A stretch of DNA of 64,000 bases from Aporrectodea caliginosa (GCA_020284085.1 JACEVL010000130.1:225001-289000); one strand, 5' to 3'; positions 1 to 11,120 are shown, numbered from the stretch's first letter. Numbers and translations are program-made. Notes: generated by a model not told the origin, from the sequence alone.

Positions 1-708
1 AGCAGTGATGAGGTGTGTCATCCTATGATAATATATAATAATAAATAAATAAATATATAAATATATATAAATATAAATATATATACATACATACATACAA
101 TCATACATACATACATATATATCAATCTTGGTGTGTGTGCGTCACTAAATTCCTGCATTGGCAGTTGACCACCATGCATGCCACTTCAAAGATATCTAAA
201 CACATCTTTCAGAAGACGCTGTTTTGGTTTGGCTAGAATTAGTAGGTTGTGATGATAGGCCTATAAATTGTGATATGTGATAAACATGATGTTTATGTCT
301 TCACAGTGTTTGCTGATTTCGTACCTGTTGACATCAGTCACCCTGTGGTGCAACTGAGTGCAATGTGTAAAGACTACCTAGGTCTTTGAGTACACTGTAT
401 GTGATCTATGAAGTTGGTAACTGTTAATATATCGGGGTTTGTGGCAATAATTCACGGTAATAGCGGCGGCAATCCATGTGATTATGACAAGTGTTGAGCC
501 ATCTCTGGTTTATGTCGAGATGATGGGTTGTGTATATTAGTCTGTGGCTATTTGATAATAGCCGGAGTGTTGTGTAAATATGACATGTGCTGAGCCCTGT
601 GGCTGTGGTTGAGATGGGTGTGTTCCATACTTGTGGTAGATGAGTGGATGAGTTACCGGTTGCAATGCTGTCTTCCGGTTTGGAAGTTATCCGCCCTTTT
701 CCACTCAG
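1..708. other. no gene seen; AT-rich left edge
   Basis: Positions 30-120 are short ATAA and ATAC runs (simple repeat). The rest is unremarkable AT-rich sequence with no long open frame or splice-flanked coding segment. One TAGGCCTA octamer lies at 256-263. Confidence 0.5.
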
Positions 709-741
709 TCATTTGTCAGTCTCGTTATTGATGTCCTCGTT

Positions 742-853
742 GTCATCATCATCATCATCATCATTGTCATTATCATCATAATCGTCATCTCCAACCATAA
801 TCATCATCATTGTCATGATCATGATCATCATCATCATCATCATCATCATCATG

Positions 854-920
<67 letters not shown>

Positions 921-921
921 C
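742..921. repeat. (ATC)n trinucleotide microsatellite
   Basis: This is an almost uninterrupted run of ATC/CAT trinucleotides with a few TCG, TGT and GATC interruptions. The open frame through it on the minus strand is a poly-Met/Asp artefact of the repeat. Confidence 0.95.
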
Positions 922-1121
922 CACAACCACTATCATCATCACCTACTCTTATATGCTGGGGTCGAGAAAATAAAGTTGCTATATAACCAGGTGCTGTGGC
1001 AATGAACAGTTTGTGAATTAGTGGCCTGAAATATGCGCTAATCTATCGAAGTTAAAGCACAGTGTTTGCCATTGGTTCATCTCATAATAGCTTGTCTTGA
1101 ACTCGCATGACCCTTCAGTGA

Positions 1122-1151
1122 ATCGATCAATCAATCAATCAATCAATCAAT
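1122..1151. repeat. (AATC)n microsatellite
   Basis: This short ATCA tetranucleotide run resembles the tetranucleotide tails next to the non-LTR 3' ends elsewhere in the window, but no element body is recognisable beside it. Confidence 0.7.
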
Positions 1152-1935
1152 TTTCGTTTATTAAAAATAAGCTGACAAGTATGCAACTTACGCATTGCTA
1201 AACTAAGGTCTTATTGGATGTTTTAAGATTAGATTAACTTATTAAGGCAATGTTTAGATAAAATTAAAACTATAGGCATGTTATACATATTGGACTATTA
1301 GTGTTATAACTGAGGGAAGAGAATCAATATATATTTAAGGCAGTCAAGTTGGTTAGAACTTGTATGGGTGACCATCTTTCTACTACCATGTACTACCACA
1401 TCAACCCTCCATCCTTCACTGGCGGGTGAATATCAGAGTATTGGGTACCAGCACAAGTTTATAGATTTAAAAGAGTTACTGTGGTTGTGTTTGTGCTTAA
1501 GCCAAATGATCTATTGACTTCAGGACCACCGACCACACGCTTCTGTGGTGTTTCCACAGAGGCATATGAACAGTTGTATGTACATACCTTTATCTTTATT
1601 GCTTGTTCTAATGAGAGTTAGAGCGTTGTGTGAAGTATGAGGGATTGTGTACTGCTTTGTTGAGTCACAGATGGTCTTAGTTTAGTCTGTTTAGATCAGA
1701 TAGGTGGTAGGAAGCGTGATGTGTGATTTTCATTGCCGTGAGCAAGATGTCCAGAATGGACGTTGATGTATAATGGCGATGAAGGGAAGGCTTTTACTGA
1801 GGTGAGTAAAGTTATTAGGTTATGGTGATGGCCAGGTGGCGCTGCTGCTGCTGATCATACAGGTGATGACGTGGGAGTGATTGTTCTGTGTTTCATCATC
1901 TTTTGTAAGTCTGGAAAGGAGACATTGAGAGCGAG
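1152..1935. other. no gene seen
   Basis: Mixed AT-rich sequence. No coding segment, TIR pair or tandem repeat was recognised. Confidence 0.4.
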
Positions 1936-2043
1936 ACAGAGAGACAGACACACAGACAGACACACAGACAGACACACTGACAGACAGACAGACAGATACA
2001 CAGGCACACAGACAGACAGACAGATACACAGGCACACAGACAG
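1936..2043. repeat. (ACAG)n/(ACAC) microsatellite
   Basis: An imperfect CAGA/CACA tetranucleotide tract. All open frames over it, on both strands, are low-complexity products of the repeat. Confidence 0.95.
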
Positions 2044-2167
2044 AGGTGTTAGAGTGAGTGTATAAGGTTATGGAGAGTGGTTATTCTGCTTCTGATATCT
2101 TTTATCAGTGTGAGAAGAAGAACCGGGGAGGGAGACTGATATTTAAACAAACAGATAAACAAAGAGA

Positions 2168-2170
<3 letters not shown>

Positions 2171-2252
<82 letters not shown>
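2171..2252. repeat. (GA)n dinucleotide microsatellite
   Basis: A purine-only GAGA tract with a short GACAGA interruption at about 2218-2228. It is followed by a purine-rich flank to about 2410. Confidence 0.95.
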
Positions 2253-2253
<1 letters not shown>

Positions 2254-2429
2254 TAAAGTTATGGGACAGGAGGGAAGGTGAGAGAATAGGAGACAGCAGC
2301 AGTACAAGATATATGGCAGGACAAGAGAAGATTGAGCTGAAAGGTGAGAGGGGAGAAAATGTGTGGAGAGGAGAGGAGAGGAGATAGAAGAGGAGAGAAG
2401 AGGAGTAAGTCTTGAAGAGAGGAGACATG

Positions 2430-3136
2430 CTTTCGAAGGAATTAAAATATTCTGTCTATTTTGACTAAAGTTTTCGACATAATGAGGTAAATTAGCATAA
2501 CTATAATATTATAATTCCTGAATAATTGCGCCAATTATAAAAGCCAAAGTCTGAAGTATTTCTAATGGTCTGAAGTGGATGTGTTGTCCATGACTTCATG
2601 ACTAATTGGTTAACAAGACCCCGTGTTTACCTCCTCATGTGGAGTGTTGGGCTTCAATCTGTCGGAGTGTTTGGCAATATCTTACGGCTGGCAGAGCCAC
2701 TGACATTCATCTCACCTGACGGTATTAGCTCAGCCAGATGGAAGAAGAACATCTATCAAACTGGTCCTGTGAGGTAGCCGTGGGTGTGAGGTGTTAGCAA
2801 CTTCATTTTCACGGTCTCGGCAAATGAAGGTTGACGGCCAGTCCTCTCTCTCTCTCGCCTCCTAACTGACAAAGTACAGTCGGTTTGCTCGGTATAACTG
2901 AGTTGACTAGGGATCTCAAGTGGAGCTGAAATCTCAAAAAATTTCTGCCTTAACGGGTTTTTGACCCCGAGCTCTCGGTTGAAAGTCTAACATGCTAGCC
3001 ACTAGAATGTTGGGGATGAAACTGTCAATTAGCATTGGATTAGAAAGTTTTAAAGGTGTATAAATTCAGTTTTGTTGAAGGATTCATGCTTTGTAGATGA
3101 TGGATACGAATGAGTGGCTGATGCAATACTACAGTA
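2430..3136. other. no gene seen
   Basis: Mixed sequence without a supported coding segment. A short CT run lies at 2846-2856. Confidence 0.4.
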
Positions 3137-3180
3137 TTATGTACACATATGTACAGTGCATATTTTAGCTGTACAACTAC

Positions 3181-3240
3181 TGGGACAAATGTCCCAGTAG
3201 TTTTAGGATTTGTCCCAGTAGTTTGGGTGATTTGTCCCAT
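3181..3240. repeat. short tandem repeat, TGTCCCAGTAGTTT unit
   Basis: Three imperfect copies of a unit of about 25 bp beginning TGTCCCA lie just inside the left end of the 3.1-4.1 kb element. They resemble subterminal transposase-site repeats. Confidence 0.6.
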
Positions 3241-3838
3241 GTAATGCTCTACTTTTAATGTTAATTTACAATATAAAATTATTGAGCTTCTAAATTCTTC
3301 CCTAATAGTAGCCTAGTAGGTTTGAAATTGAACTTAATGAAGACATCCATCGATTCCAACCACAGATGTTAGATATAATAAGTCTCTTGTAAGATATGTA
3401 ACATGCATAGCATGACAGGGCAACGTAGGCTAATGACTTGGCTTTCTGTAGTATAAGTGCACTTACATTGTAAGTGATATCAATATCGAATTTCGAGTCA
3501 CTAGCCTACACTGCCCTATCATGCAATGCATGTGACATTATTTTTTATCATTTTTTCAATCCCAGAATCATGACTATAGTGGACCGCCGAATAAACATCT
3601 ACATGATTCGTTTTTTAATTTAGGGTTTGGTGTATCAAAATCTCAACCGTTCACATTGGAAAATGAAGTTTTGGTCATGTTTGCTGAAGTTAGAGCTGTC
3701 ATTGTTTGTCCTAGCTGCAGCTGCTCCACTGCGTGACAGTCACTCAGCCTGTCACATACTTATTTATATAAATTATTTTGGTGGTATGGTAGAACTAATT
3801 ATGTCATATTTTCAAACATATGCATGTCTTAAATAGGG

Positions 3839-3839
3839 A

Positions 3840-3892
<53 letters not shown>
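3839..3892. repeat. (TA)n microsatellite
   Basis: A run of TA dinucleotides inside the putative TIR element. Confidence 0.9.
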
Positions 3893-3895
<3 letters not shown>

Positions 3896-4095
3896 AGCCA
3901 ATTTGGTCAAATAAAATGGCTAAAACGGACTCCAGTTGGCAGCAAATGCTCTACAATGCATTGTTGGCTGGGGCTCTGCCCCATACCCCGCTGGGAGAGC
4001 TTATGACGCTACCCCAGACCGGGCAGATCCCTAGCCATTGCAGACTCTGTCCCAGTAGTCCAAATCCGTTAAAATATGCAGTGCACACTACATTA

Positions 4096-4532
4096 TGTTA
4101 CGGGTTCCTCCTAGCTACAACAAAGCTGAAGACTCGAATCTAGTTTTCAAGGTATAATTCTCGACAAAAACAATAAATCAAAACGATACATTACCCAACC
4201 GTTGAACGACGGTGGAAGAAAGGTTCGTTTTCAATACGAAGAACGACCAACTAACAAGAAGTCTGTAACTCAGCAACGGGCTGACGAACATCAGAAACGG
4301 AAGCACCGTAAGAAGACTTGAAAATGGCACAAGTCACGAACTAACTTGACTACCATGCAACCCAGAGAAATCTCAGACAACCCGACTAGCGCGAAGGCTG
4401 AGTATCGGAGATTCTCTAACCGCCCCTTTTCGTACCTCCTTATATAGCCTACTCCCCTCGGCTAAGAAACTACTCAAGGGTAACGAATGCCCATCCCAGG
4501 ACCGGTTAGGACTCAGACATGAGACCCTAACA
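4096..4532 (-). repeat. 3' LTR of the LTR element
   Basis: A 437-bp repeat matching 7247-7683. On the minus strand it begins TGTTAGGGTC and ends CCCGTAACA. A TATA-like GGCTATATAAGG lies on the minus strand at about 4437-4448. Confidence 0.9.
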
Positions 4533-4546
4533 TACCCCCGGACCAC
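4533..4546 (-). other. candidate polypurine tract
   Basis: On the minus strand this reads GTGGTCCGGGGGTA directly before the 3' LTR. The G run is in the right place, but it is shorter and less pure than a classic tract. Confidence 0.45.
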
Positions 4547-4868
4547 AAACAAGGCAGAAACCAGAAGGGTTTCTGACTTAACTAACATGCAAACCATGCA
4601 CATTAAAAGAAATATCACAATCAAAATATAAACGAAATACACAATAAATTCACTATATACAACAAAACATTTACTCTATACAGCTTACGACGTTCATTCA
4701 CGTCGCCCCTAAGCATGACTACTAACATCTGAGAAATATCCGAGCCATGTAATCGGAACTAAACATCGAAACTTAACTTAAGACAAACAATAGAAACAGT
4801 TCATATCAAGTGTATGGCAAAGTTCCCAAAACACTCTTCACAAAATCTAAAACTATACTATCGGCCTA

Positions 4869-6713
4869 TCAATAACCAAAGGTGAAGCGACAAACTAAAT
4901 CATAGAACAAATTCAACCGACTCGACCTATACCCAACTTTCAAAGAACATCGTTGCATTCCACAACCAAACTTCCGAAGACTGTACACCAACTGTACAGA
5001 AACAAGGTAAACCTCGACAGCACGAAGAACGACGAGTAGGCCAACCAAAGCCCCCTCGACATCCGTTTCTACCAACGGAAGCAACGCCGTGCAACTCATG
5101 ACCCAAGTGTCACGAGCTGACAACACCAAAACGGTCACAACCATCCAAAGAAAGACGAAGGCGCTCAGTCCCTTGGATCCTCGTCTCGTCACTCGTCTGC
5201 GTCCCGAACACTCCCTGAAGACCAGACGTTCCATCCTCGCGAACACAGTCTGCAAATAAACTTGAGCACACAAATAAGTCTCAAGACAACCAATGCCAAC
5301 AATCTCCATAGAAATTCCTGTCAAATCTGAAGACATATAACAAGTATCTTGACCATCATTCATCAGACACTTCTTCAAGAAATCTACATCTTCAAAAACA
5401 TCTGATAAAATTTCATTCCTTTCCAGAAACATGTCATCACACTCATGTATAACATTGTCCCTCTTCAAAGAACTCTCAAAAATGTCGTCATGCATACATT
5501 CTTTTTGCAAGAACATATGACAACCAAACATGTCCATGCTCTCGTGCAACAACTGACCCATCTGCGTACAGGGCATAATCGTGACAACTTGCGTGAATAC
5601 ATCATTCAAGCCATTAGTCATCTGACCACAATGTTGCAACAACACAACCGTACGCACAACAATTACCCTTTCACCACAGTCGACATTCATGTACATTAAT
5701 GCTACATTCGAAGAAGACTCATTAAAAAAATTCGTATGTGAAACATTCTCACACACAACAGTTGTCATCACCGAATCCATCGACAACAGTGCTTTGCAAT
5801 CATTCACCATCTGCGACTGATCACCAATACACATTTCCGAGACAACATTCATGTTCAATTCAGAAACATCCCTTGAATTTCCATTCTCACTCAACAACAA
5901 CTCTTGTTCTTCTTGCGCCTCAGCCGCAAAATTTAATTCTTTCTGAAGACAGCTATCCAGCTTTAAATCCTCAGACGCACATTCACACACACCCAACGCT
6001 ACTTCCACTCCTTCATTGAAGCATTCGCCCGTGTGCACATTCTCAACAGGAGACTCAGCATTCGTACACACTTCATTCGAGTCATTATCCATGCGAGACA
6101 AATCACCGACATTCACACACTTATCATAGGACTCCTCAAACATTGAACACAAATCATTCTCGTGCCCATCCTCTTTCTGCGTGTCACAACTGAAATTAAT
6201 TAATTCAGCGTGAAACACCGCATCCGAATCACTTTGTACACTCACATTCGAGTCATCAAACATGTACGAGAAAACACTCTCGTTTATCTCGTCCAAACAC
6301 TCCTTAGGCGTATCATGCACTTGACTAAGCTTATTCCTATTCGTCTCCGAAGGAAAACCCACATTTTGTGCGCTGTCATTCGTAGACTTCTTAAACACTG
6401 AAAATTTCTCGGCCACATGCTCAAGTTTCCTCGACGAAATTTGTTCTCCGCCAAAAGAAATTTTTTGAGCTTCTTCTGCTAATTTCTTTGTCTCACTCTT
6501 TACTTCCGCCCAAATCTCATCCAACTTTCGTCTATCAATGAACTCCCCTCTATTTTCAGCTTCCTTCATTCTCTCACCAGCAATTCTTGCTTCCTCCCAT
6601 GACCCAAATTCTACTCTTGTTTTCACTTTTTCCACAAACTTCCTCTCCTTTCTTCTCTCCTTACACGCTACTGCCTTGGCTCTTTTCTCTTCCAAACTCT
6701 TCCAAGGACCCAT
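4869..6713 (-). CDS. orphan 614-aa ORF inside the LTR element
   Basis: This single uninterrupted frame fills most of the element interior. No family is recognised: there is no CCHC knuckle, no D(T/S)G protease motif, no YxDD reverse transcriptase motif and no DDE integrase. Residues 1-115 are highly charged (Lys/Arg/Glu) and probably helical or coiled-coil, beginning MGPWKSLEEKRAKAVACKER. Residues about 130-480 are acidic and rich in Cys, Asn, Ser and Met. The last 130 residues turn basic and then hydrophobic, with two or three segments that could span a membrane (for example LSAFVFLWMVVTVLVL). The start is the first Met, about 530 bp after the putative primer-binding site, leaving a long leader. 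An intact frame in an element without pol suggests a gag-like or accessory product, but that is inference. Confidence 0.6.
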   Translation of the reverse strand: MGPWKSLEEKRAKAVACKERRKERKFVEKVKTRVEFGSWEEARIAGERMKEAENRGEFIDRRKLDEIWAEVKSETKKLAEEAQKISFGGEQISSRKLEHVAEKFSVFKKSTNDSAQNVGFPSETNRNKLSQVHDTPKECLDEINESVFSYMFDDSNVSVQSDSDAVFHAELINFSCDTQKEDGHENDLCSMFEESYDKCVNVGDLSRMDNDSNEVCTNAESPVENVHTGECFNEGVEVALGVCECASEDLKLDSCLQKELNFAAEAQEEQELLLSENGNSRDVSELNMNVVSEMCIGDQSQMVNDCKALLSMDSVMTTVVCENVSHTNFFNESSSNVALMYMNVDCGERVIVVRTVVLLQHCGQMTNGLNDVFTQVVTIMPCTQMGQLLHESMDMFGCHMFLQKECMHDDIFESSLKRDNVIHECDDMFLERNEILSDVFEDVDFLKKCLMNDGQDTCYMSSDLTGISMEIVGIGCLETYLCAQVYLQTVFARMERLVFRECSGRRRVTRRGSKGLSAFVFLWMVVTVLVLSARDTWVMSCTALLPLVETDVEGALVGLLVVLRAVEVYLVSVQLVYSLRKFGCGMQRCSLKVGYRSSRLNLFYDLVCRFTFGY

Positions 6714-6944
6714 TTCAAAATCTCAGTCGACTAAACTCCTTCAAAGTTCAAAATTTTCGACCGAAAACCCCTTTTCAACGCAATGAAACTATCGAACTGA
6801 ATTTCGACCCAATTTCAACGCAACAATTACGACTACTACTTTCCGTAAAATTTGAACGGACACGCCCACTTTCAAACTTTCACTGTCGCTCTACACTTCG
6901 ACGCAAAATTTCACAGCGAAGTCGTACATTTTCCTTTACGACTC

Positions 6945-7018
6945 AAATTCACAAAAATCTCAACCGGAATGACTACCGTATAAATTCACTAAAATCTCAA
7001 CCGGAATGACTACCGTAT
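6945..7018. repeat. 37-bp tandem duplication in the element leader
   Basis: Two adjacent 37-bp copies (6945-6981 and 6982-7018) differ at one base. They lie between the ORF start and the 5' LTR, in the untranslated leader. Confidence 0.9.
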
Positions 7019-7228
7019 AATAGAGACACGCCCTCCAAATTCTAAATTCTCTTCCTGACGCAAATTTTGTCTTAAAGAAGAGCAAAAAAATTCTCGCAAA
7101 AACTCAAATGTTCTATCTTCTACCAACAAATGAGAAACGAACGAACGAGAAGAAAAAATCCCGCGAGCCCACATATGTTACGTTACACATATGAGAGAGC
7201 CGAAAAACGAACGACCGAAGAAAAGTCC

Positions 7229-7244
7229 CGGACTAGAGACCCCA
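7229..7244 (-). other. candidate primer-binding site
   Basis: The minus-strand reading from 7244 downward is TGGGGTCTCTAGTCCG, two bases inside the 5' LTR boundary. A TGG start complementary to a tRNA CCA end is the usual form. The tRNA was not identified. Confidence 0.5.
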
Positions 7245-7246
7245 TA

Positions 7247-7683
7247 TGTTACGGGTTCCTCCTAGCTACAACAAAGCTGAAGACTCGAATCTAGTTTTCA
7301 AGGTATAATTCTCGACAAAAACAATAAATCAAAACGATACATTACCCAACCGTTGAACGACGGTGGAAGAAAGGTTCGTTTTCAATACGAAGAACGACCA
7401 ACTAACAAGAAGTCTGTAACTCAGCAACGGGCTGACGAACATCAGAAACGGAAGCACCGTAAGAAGACTTGAAAATGGCACAAGTCACGAACTAACTTGA
7501 CTACCATGCAACCCAGAGAAATCTCAGACAACCCGACTAGCGCGAAGGCTGAGTATCGGAGATTCTCTAACCGCCCCTTTTCGTACCTCCTTATATAGCC
7601 TACTCCCCTCGGCTAAGAAACTACTCAAGGGTAACGAATGCCCATCCCAGGACCGGTTAGGACTCAGACATGAGACCCTAACA
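7247..7683 (-). repeat. 5' LTR of the LTR element
   Basis: The same 437 bp as at 4096-4532, with no difference found by eye. The minus-strand TATA-like box lies at about 7588-7599, placing the likely promoter in this copy. Confidence 0.9.
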
Positions 7684-8244
7684 ATACAAACATACATGTG
7701 TGAATACATACGTTCATACATACATACACACATTTGAAACTTCAGTGTGCTTGCCACTGTCGTATCCACAGCAGTAAGTGCTATGCAGTCATGACTTAAT
7801 AGTCTGCCTGACCTGATTAAAGTTGATAGACTACTCAAAATGTCCATAACAGATCAATAGAACCGTACACGACATCACTTGCCTTGCCATTACATTATAA
7901 TTGAAAGACCTTATTGCACCCAGACTCCATCCGTGGCCATGTATTTCGATGTCATTTAGTCGGCAGAATATTAGACTGAACAGGGAAATAATTATTCATG
8001 GTGGGTCGCTGTGCTGGAAGAACACGTTTCGGGAAAGAGTCTGCCTTTGGTTTCAGTCCCGACTTCATATTGGTTGGAATGAGATATGCATCAGAGGGCT
8101 CTTGGCGTTTCTAACAAACAACTTCGGAACTATCGACAGCAATACATCAGATGCATGGATCGACGAATATTGCAGCCATTACTGTGTTGTTAGCAGTCTG
8201 TGGGTTGCTCAGTTCATGCTTAGGCTCCAGCCCATCAGCTTAGA

Positions 8245-8245
<1 letters not shown>
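7684..8245. other. no gene seen; flank of LTR element
   Basis: Begins with an ATAC-rich stretch (7684-7735). No coding evidence. Confidence 0.4.

Positions 8246-8343
<98 letters not shown>
8246..8343. repeat. (GGCA)n tetranucleotide microsatellite
   Basis: An uninterrupted run of about 24 GGCA/CAGG units. Frames through it read as poly-AGRQ on plus and poly-CLPA on minus. Confidence 0.97.
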
Positions 8344-8409
8344 TAATACAAACAGGAAAGAAAAAGTAAAAAGAGGTAAAGTATTGAGAAGCAAACAATT
8401 AGTAATGAG

Positions 8410-8970
8410 TAGAGGACAGACAGACGAACGGAAGGACAGACAGACAGACACACACACAGACAGACAGACAGACAGACAGATAGGTGAGAGAGAGAAGAAA
8501 GACAAGGAGAGATTGACACACACAGACACAGGTACGGAGCACAGAACAGGACAGTACTAGGAAAGAGGTGACATGAGAGGATGGGAAAGGAAAGGAAAGA
8601 AGTTGACACTGACGGACAGATAGGCAGACAGTGGGACAGATATATAGACATACGGACAGATATATAGACAGATAGACAGATAGACGGACAGACGGACAGA
8701 TAGACAGACATACGAACAGGTAGACAGACATACGAACAGATAGACAGACATACGAACAGATATATAGACATATGGACAAATAGACAAACATACGGACAGA
8801 TAGACAGACATACGAACAGACAGACAGACAGGCAGGCAGACAGACAGACAGACAGACAAACAAAGAGACAGACATACGGACATCAGCAGATATATAGACG
8901 GATAGACAGACAGACGGACAGACAGATAGACAGACGCACAGATAGACAGACGGACAGATATATAGACAGA
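8410..8970. repeat. (GACA)n/(GATA)n compound microsatellite
   Basis: More than 500 bp of GACA with GATA, CGGA and GGCA variants, interrupted at about 8480-8605. Several long minus-strand frames of the CLSVCLSV type come from this tract and are not genes. Confidence 0.95.
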
Positions 8971-9112
8971 CTGCAGTATGGTATGCTCCCCTTACTTAGG
9001 GCTGTGGCGGTGGCTGATGCAGTCACAGTTAGGTCGGTGCAGAGCTGTGGCGGCGGCGCAGCTGGTGTTGTACACAATGGCATATCGATATCTGTAAAAC
9101 ACTATCGAGAGC

Positions 9113-9200
9113 AGAGGAGGAGGAGGGCGGAGTAGGAACCCCAGGAGGAGGAGGAGGAAGAGGACAAGGAGGAAGAGTAGAAGGAGGAAGAAGAAGACGG
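9113..9200. repeat. (GGA)n/(GAA)n purine-rich repeat
   Basis: An imperfect GGA/GAA trinucleotide tract, purine on the plus strand. Confidence 0.85.
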
Positions 9201-11033
9201 TTATGCATTAGTAGCCTGATCTATACAGACTACGACACGGCAGCCTGTTTGCTAGAGGGCGTACAGTGTAGACTTATAGAGGGAGCAGCGTACAAGCATC
9301 CTGCTCGTTGAGTGAGGCTCGCTTCGATAATTAATTACTCCACCCCAATCGTTGCTTTTTCGGCGTGATACTCACGGGGTGTGTACTGAGCGAGGTCAGA
9401 GTTGAAGGTCACTATCCAGTTCCGGTTTTCCACGTCTGCCTGGGCGTTGTTACTGGCTTTCGAAGTCAGTGGTTGATATCGAAGGAGTGATGGACCTGTG
9501 TTGTTTTACGGAGACTAAGCTTAGTGGGTTATTAGAGATGTAGTGGTTAATTAGTTATATAGTGGCAAATAGTGGTATGTAGTGGTTAATCGTGATATGG
9601 TGTTACATATGGATAAATTGACAATGAGAAGTGAATTGTCACCTGCCTTTGATTGGTTGGGTTAGCTTTGGGTTGGTAATAGGAGACCTAATGGTTTATG
9701 GTTATACTGTATATATATATAGCGATTAATAGGCCTACGGGGTATTATGGTGGTACAGCACGTACAGCATATAGAGGGTTTATAGGCCTACTGGTATATG
9801 GTGATATTATGTAACCTAGTGCGTGGTATATGATGTTATAAGGGTTTAATGGGCCTGTTGGTATTATAGTGATTGTTGCAGTTGGAAGGGAATATTATTG
9901 TCAACTCTGGTCGATAGGGTGCCTAAGATTACATGTGGGGTGGGGTAATGGAGAGCCCAGCCCTCCCTCTGTGTGTGATGTTTACTATCTATAACAGCTT
10001 GTGTGTGACGCCGTTCTGGGTTCAGTCATAGGGCGCTGGGGTTAGCTTCCTTATCATTAGATGACGGCTACCCTGTGAACCACCCCTCCTGTAAGTTGTG
10101 GAGGGGTGGTTAACTCTGTTTTCAGCGGCTCTTTTGTCCGCACAGACTACTGGGTCTCTCTTTAATAGTGGCCTTCAGCTGTTGGCAGCTTTGATACAAA
10201 CGTCTGCACAGCAGGCAGATGTACTAAGCATTGAGTGATCATTATATACACGCTGTATAATACGTATATTCATCAACACGTCGTATGAATATACGCTTTA
10301 TTATACACGGTGTATGCGTGTATTCATTAAGATGCGATGCATATTTATCAGTTGTACTCTATGCTCGGAGGAGATGTTGCGTAAGATGATAATGTGGAGT
10401 TACGCTGAAGCATGATCTCTCGACAACGTCAGAGAACTCGTCTTCTACGGATATTTTAAGACACGGAACAGATCCAAGATCGCAAGGAACAGGTTCTACT
10501 CGGTCTGTTTATACACGAAATACGAGTGCAGTCATATTGCAGCTGGGATTCCTCCTCTAACACGGACGCAAGGAGGAGAGACTGAGCATTACGCATGGAG
10601 GTCAGGCGTTCTGGTCGCCAGTACATCCTTCGTCATTTCGACCAAGTTCTTCTTCTTCTTGGAGGTGTAACTGCTTTCGAACGTTGTTGCGCATCGAAGG
10701 TCTCGTCGGTTTGGGGTGTGATCGGGTCATGATCAGATTGGGTGTGATCGGATCGAGCTGTGATAGGGATTGAGATGGGTGGCTGCCAGGGAAAACAACA
10801 ATCCCCTCGGGGCAAAGGTAAGGTCTTATCTCTCGAGGTCTTCTCTAGCTGTTTGTTTTTGCAATGTTTGTCTGCAGTGACTGCTGTCAAATCGAGCTGT
10901 AATGTCGTTGATAGTGTAAAGTAACTTGTAGATGCTTATGCTGTAAAGTGATGTCGTAAGCTTCTGCTGTAATGTGAATGTTTTCTGATGTAATGTAACC
11001 ATGTGTTGCTGTAATGTTCATTTGCTGTTCTGT
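9201..11033. other. no gene seen; locally GC-richer block
   Basis: The blocks 9,200-9,500 and 10,350-10,800 have more CpG than their surroundings and could belong to a promoter or 5' untranslated exon. No splice-consistent coding exon could be built. The middle (9,520-9,870) is a degenerate GTGGTTATATAGTGG-like repetitive region, with TAGGCCTA at 9730-9737 and 9783-9790. Confidence 0.35.
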
Positions 11034-11120
11034 AGTCATTCATTCATTCATTCATTCATTCATTCATTCCTGAAATTTATATAGCACCTCTTCAAGAAGC
11101 CTACTCAGAGGCGCTAGTCA
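11034..11120 (-). mobile_element. non-LTR retrotransposon 3' tail with (ATTC)n
   Basis: A (CATT)n run is followed by TTTATATAGCACCTCTTC, the terminal motif shared by many copies in this window. Read on the minus strand this is GAGGTGCTATATAAA plus a tetranucleotide tail, so the element 3' end points left. Only the last 60 bp or so remain. Confidence 0.7.

Larger units (their letters stand above)
3137..4095. mobile_element. putative TIR element (MITE-like), about 0.96 kb
   Basis: The two ends are imperfect inverted repeats. On the left (about 3154-3190) GTGCATATTTTA is followed by ACTACTGGGACA. On the right (about 4048-4085) TGTCCCAGTAGT is followed by TAAAATATGCA. The same terminal motif recurs at 11,795-11,825, which argues for a dispersed family. 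The interior holds no recognisable transposase and includes a TA run at 3839-3892. The right end abuts the LTR element that starts at 4096. A target duplication could not be identified, so the superfamily is unassigned. Confidence 0.5.
4096..7683 (-). mobile_element. complete non-autonomous LTR retrotransposon
   Basis: Two 437-bp direct repeats (4096-4532 and 7247-7683), which read as identical by eye, flank 2.7 kb of internal sequence. Each LTR begins TGTTA and ends TAACA, the TG...CA rule with a 5-bp inverted repeat. Orientation is minus. Two bases inside the LTR at 7247, the minus strand reads TGGGGTCTCTAGTCCGGG, a plausible tRNA primer-binding site. Before the other LTR a G-rich run (minus strand of 4533-4545) can serve as polypurine tract. 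The interior has one long ORF and no reverse transcriptase, integrase or protease, so the element must be mobilised in trans. Flanks (CATTA on the left, ATACA on the right) show no target duplication. Equal LTR lengths and no visible differences point to a young insertion. Confidence 0.85.

Noticed and set aside
709..942. Poly-Met/Asp open frame
   Set aside because: Product of the (ATC)n microsatellite.
1820..2037. Overlapping open frames of the CLSVCVSV type
   Set aside because: They translate the CAGA/CTGT microsatellite. The same happens at 8.2-9.0, 17.2-17.7, 23.0-23.7, 26.2-26.6, 27.1-28.0, 30.3 and 41.1 kb.
6587..7009. Plus-strand 140-codon frame at the LTR element
   Set aside because: It runs antisense to the orphan ORF and into the leader duplication. 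No domain.
7901..8560. 219-codon plus-strand frame
   Set aside because: Only the first ~110 codons precede the GGCA array. They show no domain and the frame survives only because the repeats lack stops.
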